This document shows, piece after piece, positions 35,840 through 44,324 of a stretch of DNA of 64,000 nt (within the stretch, counting starts at the first letter, position 1; the number at the start of each line of letters is the position of its first letter). The notes below the pieces were generated by a model, which saw nothing but the letters and a program-made list of their open reading frames with translations, did not search any database and was not told the DNA's origin. The DNA is from Duganella lactea (GTDB lineage: Bacteria; Pseudomonadota; Gammaproteobacteria; Burkholderiales; Burkholderiaceae_D): assembly GCF_009857505.1 (NCBI RefSeq), contig NZ_WWCP01000034.1, positions 1 through 64,000 of the forward strand. The letters are read 5' to 3'. The translations under genes were made by a program, and so were the position numbers.

Positions 35840-36171
35840 AACACGCACTGAGCTTTTGCCTGCTGATGTTGTCCGGCCTTGCCGGTGCGCAAACACTGAC
35901 CGATCCGACCCAGCCCCCGCCGGAATCGCGCCTGCAGCCCGCCAATGCGTTGGATGTGCAGGTATCCCGGGGCCCTGTGCTGCAATCAGTGCTGATCGGT
36001 TCGAATGGCCGCCAAGTGGCGGTGATCGACGGTCAGACCGTGCGCAAGGGCGAAAAATTTAACGGCGCTACGCTGGTGCAGGTCAGCAAGAACCAGGTGG
36101 TGCTGCAAAACGGTAAGAACAAGCAAATTCTGACGCTGTTCCCCGAGGCGGCCGACAAAGCCGCACATTAA
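35836..36171 (+). CDS. mshK: MSHA biogenesis protein MshK (PilP-like)
   Basis: A 111-residue exported protein: signal peptide (about 1-18, ending AGA), then a compact domain with DPTQPP and LQSVLIGSNGRQVAVIDGQTVRKGEKFNGATL, the beta-rich pattern of MshK and GspC/PilP homology regions. It links the inner-membrane PilM-N-O-like proteins to the secretin MshL. Start ATG 35836 overlaps mshJ by 4 nt; an upstream in-frame ATG at 35824 would lie deeper inside mshJ. Confidence 0.85.
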   Translation: MKHALSFCLLMLSGLAGAQTLTDPTQPPPESRLQPANALDVQVSRGPVLQSVLIGSNGRQVAVIDGQTVRKGEKFNGATLVQVSKNQVVLQNGKNKQILTLFPEAADKAAH

Positions 36172-37979
36172 TGCGAAGAATGAGTATGGAAAAAATCCGG
36201 ATCATCGCGCTCGTGACGACTGCGCTGCTGCTGAGCGGCTGCCAGACCGCGTCCACGCGTGATACTTACGATAAGATCAGCGGCGAGGTGCGCGCCGCTG
36301 CCGCCAAGCCGTCCGTGGTGACGCAGAACGAAGCCGTGTCCGCCGCGTTGCTGCCACCGGTGTCGCAACTGGGCGTACAGCTGCCCAAGGCGCGCGCGGT
36401 GCTGGAGGAGCGGTTCAACGTTTCCTTCAACAATGTACCGGTGCAGCAGTTCTACAATTCGATCGTGGCGGGTACCCGCTACAACATGCTGATCAACCCT
36501 GAAGTGACCGGCAACATCACCGCCAACCTGAAGGATGTGACGCTGTTCGAGGCGCTCGACGCGATCCGCGAACTGTATGGCTATGATTACAAGGTGGAGG
36601 GCACGCGCATCTACATTCGTCCGCTGACCATGCAGACCAAGATGTTCAAGGTGAACTACCTGACGGCGGTGCGCAAGGGGGAGTCCAGCCTGCGTGTCAA
36701 CTCGACCTCGGTTGCCAACTCCGGCAACAATAACAACAATCAGGGTGGCGGCTCGAACAACAATAGCAACAACAACGGCAATAACAACGGCAATAACAAC
36801 AATAGAAACAACAATAACGATCCGAACAATCCGAACGGCCAGTCCCAGCGCGATTCGGCCAACGTCGCCACCGTGTCGGAGAGCGACTTCTGGCTGGAAC
36901 TGAAGACCTCGCTGGAAGCCATCGTCGCCATCGGCAAGGATGGCCGCAGCGTCACCATCAGCCCGCAGTCGGGCGTGATCGTGATCCGCGCCATGCCGGA
37001 CGAGTTGCGCAATGTGGACATGTACCTGAAAGCCACCCAGTTGTCGGTCGACCGCCAGGTGATCCTGGAGGCCAAGATCCTGGAAGTGGAGTTGAACAGC
37101 AACTTCCAAAGCGGCGTCAATTGGTCGGCGTTCGGCAAGTTCGCGGCCGGTGGCAATAACCGCTTCTCGCTGGGCGCGCTGCAGCCGGGGGCCACGCTGC
37201 GCCCGGTCGGATCGGCGCTGAGCAGCCCCGGCGCCACCGGCATCAACACCACCCCGGACTCCGTGGGCAAATCGCTGGGCGCGTCGAGCGACGCGGCGAG
37301 CGCGCTGTTCGGCATGGCTTTCCAGACCAGCAATTTCGCCGCGCTGATTTCCTTCCTCGAAGGACAAGGCACGGTGCATGTGCTGTCGAGCCCGCGCATC
37401 GCCACGCTGAACAACCAGAAGGCGCTGCTGAAGATCGGCACCGACGAATTCTTCGTGACCGGCGTCAGCACCAGCACCACCACGAGCGGCAACGGCACCG
37501 GCGTGACCTCGCCGACCGTCAACCTGCAGCCATTCTTCTCCGGCGTGGTGCTGGACGTGACGCCGCAGATCGATGAGGACGGCAATATCATCCTGCACGT
37601 CCATCCGTCGGTGAGCCAGGTGTCGACCATCAATAAATCGCTGAACCTGGGTTCGCTGGGCAACTACAACCTGCCGCTGGCGGCGTCGTCGACGTCGGAA
37701 ATGGACAGCATGGTGCGCGGCCAGAACGGCCAGGTGGTGGCCATTGGCGGCCTGATGCGCCAGGCGACCACCACCGACAATTCCGGCCTGCCGGGCGTGG
37801 CCAAGCTGCCGGTGATCGGCGCGCTGTTTGGCAGCAAAAGTGAAGTGGTGCAGAAGCGCGAGCTGGTGGTGCTGATCAAGCCGACCATCGTTGAAACTTC
37901 GTCCGACTGGAACCGCGACCTGCTCGACAGCGGCCGCCGCATGCGGGAGCTGGACCCGGGCCAGACCGGGGGCTACTGA
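36171..37979 (+). CDS. mshL: MSHA secretin MshL, outer-membrane pore
   Basis: A 602-residue lipoprotein secretin. Lipobox LLLSGC near residue 24, N-terminal STN/N0-type domain (about 85-150: NNVPVQQFYNSIVAGTRYNMLI), an asparagine-rich low-complexity insert (about 185-223), an N1-type domain and the secretin core (about 290-590) with GSGNxT-like and VPVIGALFGS-type end signatures (VAKLPVIGALFGSKSEVV). It forms the channel through which the pilus leaves. The first ATG overlaps the mshK stop (TAATG) in keeping with the coupled junctions; ATG 36186 (MEKIRII) is an alternative with a weak GAAGA site. Confidence 0.9.
   Translation: MRRMSMEKIRIIALVTTALLLSGCQTASTRDTYDKISGEVRAAAAKPSVVTQNEAVSAALLPPVSQLGVQLPKARAVLEERFNVSFNNVPVQQFYNSIVAGTRYNMLINPEVTGNITANLKDVTLFEALDAIRELYGYDYKVEGTRIYIRPLTMQTKMFKVNYLTAVRKGESSLRVNSTSVANSGNNNNNQGGGSNNNSNNNGNNNGNNNNRNNNNDPNNPNGQSQRDSANVATVSESDFWLELKTSLEAIVAIGKDGRSVTISPQSGVIVIRAMPDELRNVDMYLKATQLSVDRQVILEAKILEVELNSNFQSGVNWSAFGKFAAGGNNRFSLGALQPGATLRPVGSALSSPGATGINTTPDSVGKSLGASSDAASALFGMAFQTSNFAALISFLEGQGTVHVLSSPRIATLNNQKALLKIGTDEFFVTGVSTSTTTSGNGTGVTSPTVNLQPFFSGVVLDVTPQIDEDGNIILHVHPSVSQVSTINKSLNLGSLGNYNLPLAASSTSEMDSMVRGQNGQVVAIGGLMRQATTTDNSGLPGVAKLPVIGALFGSKSEVVQKRELVVLIKPTIVETSSDWNRDLLDSGRRMRELDPGQTGGY
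36723..36839 (+). repeat. Asparagine-rich low-complexity tract inside mshL
   Basis: About 117 nt of AAC/AAT codons interrupted by Gly, Ser and Asp encode residues 185-223 of MshL, including 25 asparagines in 39 positions. Irregular mixing of AAC and AAT argues against a pure microsatellite, though the AAC/AAT units could still slip in replication. It lies between two periplasmic domains and is probably a flexible linker. Confidence 0.85.
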
Positions 37980-37981
37980 TC

Positions 37982-38875
37982 ATGTACAGCAAACACTTCG
38001 GCCTGCGTGAGGCGCCGTTCGGCATTACGCCCGACACCAGCTACTTCTTTACCAGCCCGCATTCGCAGGAGGCATTGAACACGCTGCTGGTGGCGGCCAA
38101 GAGCGGCGAGGGCTTCATCAAGATCACCGGCGAGGTGGGCACCGGCAAGACGCTGCTGTGCCGCAAGTTCATCGCCACCATCGGCCCGGATTTTGTGACG
38201 GCCTATATTCCGAATCCCTATCTGGAGCCGCGCACCCTGATGCTGGCCCTGGCGGACGAGCTGGAACTGCCGCTGGAGAAGGATGTCGATCAGCATCAAT
38301 TGCTGAAGTCGATTACGCACCGGCTGATGGATCTGGCGCGCGAGGGCAAACAGGTGCTGCTGCTGTTGGATGAGGCGCAGGCGATTCCGGTCGAGAGCCT
38401 GGAGGCGTTGCGCCTGCTGACCAATCTGGAAACCGAAAAACGCAAGCTGCTGCAGATCGTGCTGTTCGGCCAGCCGGAGCTGAACCAGCATTTGCAGGCG
38501 AACTCGATACGCCAGCTGGCGCAGCGGATCACCTTCCACTATCACCTGGGGCCGTTGTCGCGCGATGACATCGAGTATTACATCGCGCACCGGTTGCGCG
38601 TGGCCGGCTACACCGGCGGGCGCCTGTTCAGTCGCGCGGCGATTTCACGCCTGTACAAGGCCAGCGGCGGGATTCCGCGACTGGTGAACATCATGGCGAA
38701 CAAGGCGCTGATGCTGTGCTTTGGCGAAGGCAAGCAGCAGGTCAGCGGGCGTCACGTCCGCCTGGCGGCGCGCGACACGGTGGCGGCGGGGCGCAAGGCG
38801 CGTTGGCCATGGCTGGCGGCGGGTGTCAGTCTGCTGATCGCCGCTGGCGGTTTGACGTGGGCGCTGACCAAATGA
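37982..38875 (+). CDS. mshM: MSHA biogenesis ATPase MshM (ExeA/GspA-like)
   Basis: A 297-residue AAA ATPase: Walker A GEVGTGKT (50-57, Lys56), Walker B VLLLLDEAQAI (about 118-128), a sensor region in LFGQPELNQHL and an arginine-rich QLAQRITFHYHL, then one C-terminal transmembrane helix (about 272-293). ExeA/GspA homologues help insert or remodel the secretin, with peptidoglycan as barrier; here the periplasmic part after the helix is almost absent. It starts 2 nt after mshL and overlaps mshN by 4 nt. Confidence 0.9.
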   Translation: MYSKHFGLREAPFGITPDTSYFFTSPHSQEALNTLLVAAKSGEGFIKITGEVGTGKTLLCRKFIATIGPDFVTAYIPNPYLEPRTLMLALADELELPLEKDVDQHQLLKSITHRLMDLAREGKQVLLLLDEAQAIPVESLEALRLLTNLETEKRKLLQIVLFGQPELNQHLQANSIRQLAQRITFHYHLGPLSRDDIEYYIAHRLRVAGYTGGRLFSRAAISRLYKASGGIPRLVNIMANKALMLCFGEGKQQVSGRHVRLAARDTVAAGRKARWPWLAAGVSLLIAAGGLTWALTK

Positions 38876-39969
38876 GCTTGATTAATAAAATGCTGCAGGA
38901 TCTGGACGCGCGCGGCGGTGCCGGGGAAGACGCCGTGCATCAGCAGGACGTGAAAGCCGTGCCGCCGGCCGAGCGCGACCGCCGGCCGTTGCTGATCGGT
39001 GGTGTCGCGGTCGGCGTGCTGGTGTTGGCCGCCGGTGGCTGGTATGGCTGGCAATATTGGAAGTCGCATCGCGTCCCGCCGGGACCGGTGCCGAATATTA
39101 TGCAGAGCCGTGCGCCGGGCGCGCGTCCGCCTGCCGCCGCGCCGCCAGCGGCCGCTGCAACCGTCGCCAATGCTGTGACCCAGGCCGCATCCGTGGCTCC
39201 CATGCCGTCAGCGCCGCCAGCCGCGCCGGCGCCGGTCGTGGTGACCGAGCATGCGCCGACCACCACCGTCAGCCCGGCCCCGGCAACCGAGCGCGTGCCG
39301 GTTGCGGCCCGCGCCGAGGTGGCTGACACCTCACGCGCACGCAAGCCGGCAAGCGCCACGCATGCGGCGCCTGGCGAAGGTGTGGTCATGCGCGATCTGA
39401 CGCCGAAGCAAATGTCGGAAAACAGTTACCGCCGTGCGCTGGCGGCCTTGCAGGAAGGTCGCATCAACGCCGCGCTGGCCGATCTGGACAAGGCGGTCGA
39501 CATCGATCCGCACAACGACGCCGCGCGTCAGACCTACATCAGCCTGCTGTTGGAAGGCCGTCGCACCGACGACGCCATGCGGCAACTGAGCACGGCCTTG
39601 AGTGTGGACGCGCGCCAGCCCGGTCTGGCGATGGTGCTGGCCCGGCTGCAACTGGAGAAGGGCGGCCCGGCGCTGGAAACCCTGCAGAAGACCTTGCCAT
39701 ACGCGGGCAATAATGCCGACTATCTCGGCTTTCTGGCCGGCGTGTTGCAGCGCGAGCAGCGCCATGCCGAGGCCGCCGAGCAGTACCGCGCCGCGCTGGC
39801 GCTGGTGCCGGATAAGGCGGTGTGGTGGATGGGCTTGGGTATCTCGCTACAGGCGGAACAGCATTTGCCGGAGGCGCGCGAAGCGTATCGCCATGCGCGC
39901 ACCGGCGCCGGCTTGACGCCGGAGTTGAAGTCCTTTATCGACCGCAAGCTGGACCAACTGTCGCGTTAG
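38872..39969 (+). CDS. mshN: MSHA biogenesis protein MshN, TPR protein
   Basis: A 365-residue protein: SLINKMLQDLDAR start typical of MshN/GspB-like proteins, one transmembrane helix (about 38-60), a long Ala/Pro-rich disordered linker (about 66-165) and four to five tetratricopeptide repeats (about 180-360: SYRRALAALQEGRINAALADLDKAVDIDPHN). It is thought to form a complex with MshM at the inner membrane. ATG 38872 overlaps the mshM stop by 4 nt. Last gene of the MSHA locus; the next gene is convergent 25 nt away. Confidence 0.88.
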   Translation: MSLINKMLQDLDARGGAGEDAVHQQDVKAVPPAERDRRPLLIGGVAVGVLVLAAGGWYGWQYWKSHRVPPGPVPNIMQSRAPGARPPAAAPPAAAATVANAVTQAASVAPMPSAPPAAPAPVVVTEHAPTTTVSPAPATERVPVAARAEVADTSRARKPASATHAAPGEGVVMRDLTPKQMSENSYRRALAALQEGRINAALADLDKAVDIDPHNDAARQTYISLLLEGRRTDDAMRQLSTALSVDARQPGLAMVLARLQLEKGGPALETLQKTLPYAGNNADYLGFLAGVLQREQRHAEAAEQYRAALALVPDKAVWWMGLGISLQAEQHLPEAREAYRHARTGAGLTPELKSFIDRKLDQLSR

Positions 39970-39994
39970 CCCCGTTGCCGCGATGGCGGCGCGC

Positions 39995-40945
39995 TCAGAG
40001 GCTCGCTTGCGGGCCCCAGATCTGCTTCATGCTGAAGCGGGTCGCGGCCTGGTCCTCGCTGAGCCCGGTGCTGATGCCGCCCAGGCCGGTGTTGCAGCAG
40101 CGCGGCTGGGCCGGCGTCAGCAGCGCGCCGTCCGCATCGCGCAGATAGTGTACCTGCAAGCCCTTGCTGCAGCCCTGGCGACGGCTGACCACGCCAATCT
40201 CGCCGCCCTCCAGCCGCACCAGGCAGCCAGGCGGAAAATCGCCCAGCTCACGCTGGAAACTGGCGGCCAGCAGCGGGTCGACCGGCGCCGCCGTATCCTC
40301 GATCAGATTGCGTAACGCCATGCTGGGCAGCACGGACTTGCGATAATTGCGCGCCGATACCTGCGCACAATAGCGGTCGGCGAAACTGAGTAGCTTGGCG
40401 TTGAGCGTCACCTCCGGACTGGCGATGCCGGCCGGATAGCCGCTGCCCTCGTCGTTCTCGTGGTGCATCAGCACGCAGGAAATCCAGTCGTCATCGTCCA
40501 CGCCCACGCAGCGCAGCATGTCCGCGCTTTGCTCCGGGTGGCGGCGCACGATGGCCATTTCCTCGCGGTTCAGCGAGTGTTGATTCTGGAATTCCTCTTG
40601 ATGGCGCAGCATGCCGACATTCATGGTCAGCGCGGCCGCAGCCACGGTCAGTGTGTTGGCCTTGCGCATCTGCAGACTGTCGGCGATCACCACCGTCACC
40701 ACGGCGGTTTCGATACAATGTCGCACCGCATAGCTGCCGTTGATCTGGCTAAGGAAGATGCAGGCCAACGCGACATCGGGATTGGCGTCGACCGCACGGA
40801 TGAGATCGGCTGCGATCTGGCGGACCTCGGCCTCGGCGTTGTCCTCGTTGCGCAGGTTATGCAACAGGCGCTCAAGCCGGCGGTTGCACAGGTTGAGCTG
40901 CTGCAGCACCGACGGTGTGTCATTGCTTGGCGTGGTGTCGGCCAT
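39995..40945 (-). CDS. HD-GYP-like protein with degenerate active site
   Basis: A 316-residue cytoplasmic protein. The central region (about 70-225) follows the HD-GYP c-di-GMP phosphodiesterase pattern, including HHENDEGSGYP (161-171) and RRHPEQSADML (about 135-144). The metal-binding HDIGK motif is replaced by MNVGM (108-112), so the HD dyad is lost. The C-terminus (about 235-316) has two CC-type and one GCSKG cysteine motif of unknown role. Catalysis is doubtful; nucleotide binding could remain. ATG 40945 is chosen because GGGAT lies 6 nt upstream and because it leaves 13 nt after the aminotransferase stop. It may be co-transcribed with the aminotransferase, and lies tail to tail with the MSHA locus. 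Confidence 0.8.
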   Translation of the reverse strand: MADTTPSNDTPSVLQQLNLCNRRLERLLHNLRNEDNAEAEVRQIAADLIRAVDANPDVALACIFLSQINGSYAVRHCIETAVVTVVIADSLQMRKANTLTVAAAALTMNVGMLRHQEEFQNQHSLNREEMAIVRRHPEQSADMLRCVGVDDDDWISCVLMHHENDEGSGYPAGIASPEVTLNAKLLSFADRYCAQVSARNYRKSVLPSMALRNLIEDTAAPVDPLLAASFQRELGDFPPGCLVRLEGGEIGVVSRRQGCSKGLQVHYLRDADGALLTPAQPRCCNTGLGGISTGLSEDQAATRFSMKQIWGPQASL

Positions 40946-40958
40946 GTCCATCCCGATC

Positions 40959-42113
40959 TTAAACTGTGGCCAGCCGCTCCAGCGCAAGCGCCAGGGTGTT
41001 GTCCTGTTTGGCAAAGCAGAAGCGCACGATGCCGGACTCTTTGCCTTGCTGGTAAAACGCCGAGACCGGAATCGCCGCCACCTTGATTTCCGTGGTCAGC
41101 CATTCCGCGAATGCGGCTTCCGTCTGTGTAGAGATTTTATCGTAGCGCACGCATTGGAAGTAGGTTCCGTCGGCTGGCAACAACTCAAATCGCGATTTTT
41201 TCAAGCCGTCGCGGAACAGGTCGCGTTTGCGCTGGTAAAACGCCGGCAGGTCGAGATACGGTGTCGGATCGGCCATGTAGCTGGCGATGCCATGTTGCAT
41301 CGGCGTGTTGACGCTGAAAACATTGTATTGGTGCACCTTGCGGAATTCCGCCATCAGCGCCGCCGGCGCGGCCACGTAGCCGATCTTCCAGCCGGTCACG
41401 TGGTAAGTCTTGCCGAAGCTGGAGACCACGAACGCGCGCTCCGCCAGCGCCGGATAGCGGCTGACCGACTCGTGCCGGTGGCCGTCATAGACCATGTGTT
41501 CGTAGACCTCATCCGACAGGATCAGCATCCCGGTGCCGCGCACGATATCGCTCAGCGCCTGCAGGTCGGCGGCGCGCAGCACGGTGCTGGTCGGGTTGTG
41601 CGGGGTGTTGATGATGATCAAGCGCGTCTTGCGGTTGACGGCGGCCGCCACCTTCGACCATGGCACCGCGTAGCCGGTGGCGGTGACTTCCATCTCCACC
41701 GCCACCGGCACGCCGCCGGCCAGCGTAATCGCCGGCACATAGCTGTCGTACACCGGCTCGATGACGATCACCTCGTCGCCCGGATGCACGCAGCAGAGGA
41801 TGGCGGTGGTCAGCGCCTGGGTGGCGCCGGCGGTGACGGTGATCTCGCTGTCAACGTTGTACGCGTGGCCGTACAGCGCGCCGATCTTGGTGCCGATGGC
41901 CTGCCGCAGCACCGGTGCGCCGCTCATCATCGGGTACTGGTTGAAGTCGGCCAGCATGGCGTCGTTGACGGCGCTGATCAGGCTGCGCTCGCAGCCGAAA
42001 TCGGGAAAGCCCTGGCCCAGGTTGACGGCGCCGGCCTGCGCGGCCAGTTGGGACATGCGGGTGAAAACGGTGGTTCCGACCGCGGGCAAGCGTGTCGTCA
42101 GTTGAGGCGTCAT
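40959..42113 (-). CDS. Class I/II PLP aminotransferase (YbdL / methionine aminotransferase type)
   Basis: A 384-residue fold-type I aminotransferase. The PLP lysine is Lys235 in SSFGKTYHVTGWKIGY; Asn173 in NTPHNPT and Asp201 in LSDEVYEHM are the cofactor contacts. NLGQGFPDF near the start and TAGATQAL are typical of the YbdL/KAT-like group that prefers methionine and aromatic amino acids. The ATG at 42113 is preferred; the frame up to 42161 would overlap the PIN gene. The 29-nt gap behind the PIN gene and the 13-nt gap before the HD-GYP gene suggest co-transcription of unrelated functions. Confidence 0.9.
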   Translation of the reverse strand: MTPQLTTRLPAVGTTVFTRMSQLAAQAGAVNLGQGFPDFGCERSLISAVNDAMLADFNQYPMMSGAPVLRQAIGTKIGALYGHAYNVDSEITVTAGATQALTTAILCCVHPGDEVIVIEPVYDSYVPAITLAGGVPVAVEMEVTATGYAVPWSKVAAAVNRKTRLIIINTPHNPTSTVLRAADLQALSDIVRGTGMLILSDEVYEHMVYDGHRHESVSRYPALAERAFVVSSFGKTYHVTGWKIGYVAAPAALMAEFRKVHQYNVFSVNTPMQHGIASYMADPTPYLDLPAFYQRKRDLFRDGLKKSRFELLPADGTYFQCVRYDKISTQTEAAFAEWLTTEIKVAAIPVSAFYQQGKESGIVRFCFAKQDNTLALALERLATV

Positions 42114-42142
42114 CGGCGAATGCTGGGTAGTGGACAGGAGGC

Positions 42143-42577
42143 CTATTCTAGCGCAATCCATTTTTCCGGCAACATGACCTGGAACATGCCTTCGCGGGCG
42201 AGGCGGCGGGCCAGTTTCAGCAGCGCCTTGTCCTTGGTGATCAACACGTCGGCCTGGGCGTCGCGGGCGATTTCGAGGAATTTCTGGTCAGCCTTGTCGC
42301 TGCACACCGGCAGTTTTACGCCGGACTCGGCCGCCGCGACCACCTTGATCAGCTGGTCGAAGCGGGCGCTGGCCAGCGGGCGGCTGTGGTCGTCCAGCGG
42401 CAGGTGCTTGTAGTGCAGCACGATATTGTATTCGTCGCGGCAATCCGAACGCGTGACCGCCTCCACCGCGCCGCGCTCGATGTCGCTGACCAGCCTGGCC
42501 CAGCGCGGGTCGTTGAACACGAACAGGTCGAGGCAAACGTTGGTGTCGATAACGACTTTCTTGGGAACAGGTATCAT
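42143..42577 (-). CDS. PIN-domain putative toxin / ribonuclease (PIN_3, COG1569 type)
   Basis: A 144-residue PIN-fold protein. Acidic metal ligands are visible: Asp11 in VVIDTNVCLDLF, an Asp/Glu near 45-50 (DCRDEYN), Asp94 in CSDKADQKFLEIA and Asp108/Asp115 in ADVLITKDKALLKL. Such proteins are annotated as putative toxins of type II systems, but no antitoxin-sized gene accompanies it; the neighbours are an aminotransferase and divergent yaaA. A solitary endoribonuclease role is equally possible. ATG at 42577, 36 nt from the divergent yaaA start. Confidence 0.8.
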   Translation of the reverse strand: MIPVPKKVVIDTNVCLDLFVFNDPRWARLVSDIERGAVEAVTRSDCRDEYNIVLHYKHLPLDDHSRPLASARFDQLIKVVAAAESGVKLPVCSDKADQKFLEIARDAQADVLITKDKALLKLARRLAREGMFQVMLPEKWIALE

Positions 42578-42613
42578 GTAGGGCTAGTAACGTAAAAATG
42601 TCTTTGGAATCTT

Positions 42614-43384
42614 ATGCTGATAGTGCTTTCCCCGGCAAAAAGTCTCGATCTGGAGACTCCGCCAACCACCAAGCTGCACACCGAACCCGCGTTTCTGGAT
42701 CACTCCGAGCAACTGATCGACCGCCTGCGGGCGTTCTCGCCGGCCGAACTTAGCGAACTGATGGACTTGTCCGACAATCTGTCGGCGCTCAACGTGGCCC
42801 GCTACGCCTCGTGGACCAAGGACACCCGTGAAGCGCGCCAGGCCGTGATGACCTTCAACGGCGACGTCTACGACGGCCTCGACGCCCGCACGCTGGCGCC
42901 GAAGCAGTTGGCCTACGCGCAAGCGCGCATCCGCATCCTGTCCGGCCTGTACGGCATGTTGCGGCCACTGGACCTGATTCACCCGCACCGTCTGGAAATG
43001 GGTACACGCCTGAGCACGCCGCGCGGCAAGAATCTGTACGATTTCTGGGGCGACACCATCGCCCACGCGCTCAACAAGACTGCCGAGGAGCAGGGCGCCG
43101 ATACGCTGGTTAATCTGGCGTCGGAGGAGTACTTCAAATCGGTCAAGCCTAAAGCGCTGGGCCTGCCGGTGATCACGCCGTTGTTTGAAGACTGGAAGAA
43201 CGGCAAATACAAGATTATCTCGTTCTATGCCAAGCGCGCGCGTGGCCTGATGGCGCGTTATGCCGCCGTCAACGGCGTCACCGACCCGCAGCAATTGAAG
43301 CACTTCGACGTGGACGGCTACCGCTACGTGGCCGATGCCTCAAACGATAAAACCTGGCTGTTCCGCCGCAAACTGGCGGCCTGA
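42614..43384 (+). CDS. yaaA: Peroxide stress protein YaaA (DUF328/UPF0246)
   Basis: A 256-residue protein with the full family pattern: [16 protein letters not shown] at the start, [46 protein letters not shown] and [13 protein letters not shown] near the end. In E. coli YaaA lowers free iron and limits DNA damage under peroxide stress; the fold contains a helix-hairpin-helix and binds DNA. Usual length. It is divergent from the PIN gene and convergent with bamD. Confidence 0.93.
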   Translation: MLIVLSPAKSLDLETPPTTKLHTEPAFLDHSEQLIDRLRAFSPAELSELMDLSDNLSALNVARYASWTKDTREARQAVMTFNGDVYDGLDARTLAPKQLAYAQARIRILSGLYGMLRPLDLIHPHRLEMGTRLSTPRGKNLYDFWGDTIAHALNKTAEEQGADTLVNLASEEYFKSVKPKALGLPVITPLFEDWKNGKYKIISFYAKRARGLMARYAAVNGVTDPQQLKHFDVDGYRYVADASNDKTWLFRRKLAA

Positions 43385-43410
43385 AAATGGCATTCCGGCT
43401 TGCGCCGGAA

Positions 43411-43437
43411 GTCATTTCGCCCAGTGGGCGAAATGAC
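43411..43437. terminator. Perfect hairpin between convergent yaaA and bamD
   Basis: GTCATTTCGCCC (43411-43422) and GGGCGAAATGAC (43426-43437) are a perfect 12-bp stem with a 3-nt loop. A smaller CCGGCTTGCGCCGG hairpin lies just before it (43395-43408). There is no T tract, so it may be a REP-like element or an RNA end-protecting structure serving both convergent transcripts. Confidence 0.65.
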
Positions 43438-43445
43438 GGCGGGGA

Positions 43446-44261
43446 TTACATGCTGGCGTTGGAGCTCCAGAAGCGCCACCATTTGCGCTCCTGCTTCTTG
43501 CCCTCATCGAGGAACTTGGAGTTCGGGTAGTTCAGCTTGAAGACGCGCTCGGTGTCGTTCTTCAGCTCGGTCATGCCCAGCTTGTCGTAGCTGCGGATCA
43601 TGATGAACAGCGCTTCTTCGATCACCGGGGTGTCGCGGAAGTCGTTCATGATGCCCATCGCGCGGTTGGCGGCGGCCAGGTAGGCGCCACGACGGTAGTA
43701 GTAACGCGCCACGTGGACTTCATACGACGCCATCGCGTTCAGCAGATAACGCATGCGGTCCAGCGAATCCGGCGTATACTTGCTGTTTGGGAACTTGGTG
43801 ACGAGTTCCTTGAAGGCCGCGTAGGCTTCACGCGTGGCTTTCGGGTCACGCTCGGTGACGTCCTGTTCGTAGATGAAGTTCAGGAAGCCGATCTGATCGT
43901 TGAAGTTGATCAGGCCACGCAGGTAGTACATGTAGTCAACGTTGGCGTGGTTCGGGTGCAGCTTGATGAAGCGCTCGACCGCCGCCAGCGCCTGCGCCTG
44001 GTCCTGAGATTTGTAGTAGGCATAGGCGATATTCATCTGCGCCTGTTGGGCGTAGGTGCCGAACGGATAGCTCGATTCCAGGCGCTCATACAACTGAATT
44101 GCACGCTCGTAGTGCTGGCCATCCAGTTCTTCGTTCGCCTCCGAGTATAATTTCGCTGCGCTCCAACCTTTCGTTTCGTCGGCTTTTTCCGAGAAAAGGC
44201 CGCAACCGGACAAACCAAGCAGGACTACTGTTGCTGCGACTACCGATAATTTTTTTTGCAT
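43446..44261 (-). CDS. bamD: Outer-membrane assembly lipoprotein BamD
   Basis: A 271-residue lipoprotein with signal and lipobox LGLSGC (Cys20), then five TPR-like repeats (about 40-235: AAKLYSEANEELDGQHYERAIQLYERLESSYPFG...), as in BamD/YfiO. It is the essential accessory of the BAM complex that folds outer-membrane beta-barrels. ATG 44261 is preferred; an upstream TTG in frame (44288) would lengthen the n-region without benefit. Divergent from rluD with a 63-nt intergenic region, a gene pairing common in proteobacteria. Confidence 0.95.
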   Translation of the reverse strand: MQKKLSVVAATVVLLGLSGCGLFSEKADETKGWSAAKLYSEANEELDGQHYERAIQLYERLESSYPFGTYAQQAQMNIAYAYYKSQDQAQALAAVERFIKLHPNHANVDYMYYLRGLINFNDQIGFLNFIYEQDVTERDPKATREAYAAFKELVTKFPNSKYTPDSLDRMRYLLNAMASYEVHVARYYYRRGAYLAAANRAMGIMNDFRDTPVIEEALFIMIRSYDKLGMTELKNDTERVFKLNYPNSKFLDEGKKQERKWWRFWSSNASM

Positions 44262-44324
44262 ATCTTTTGCAAGAAACTGTTTAACCAAAGTTTTACGAGG
44301 CTAATTATAGCCGATAGGATTACC

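Noticed and set aside
36714-36840. Asn-codon tract as a CRISPR or tandem repeat array
   Set aside because: Units are irregular 3-12 nt codon runs inside an open reading frame, with no direct repeat/spacer structure.
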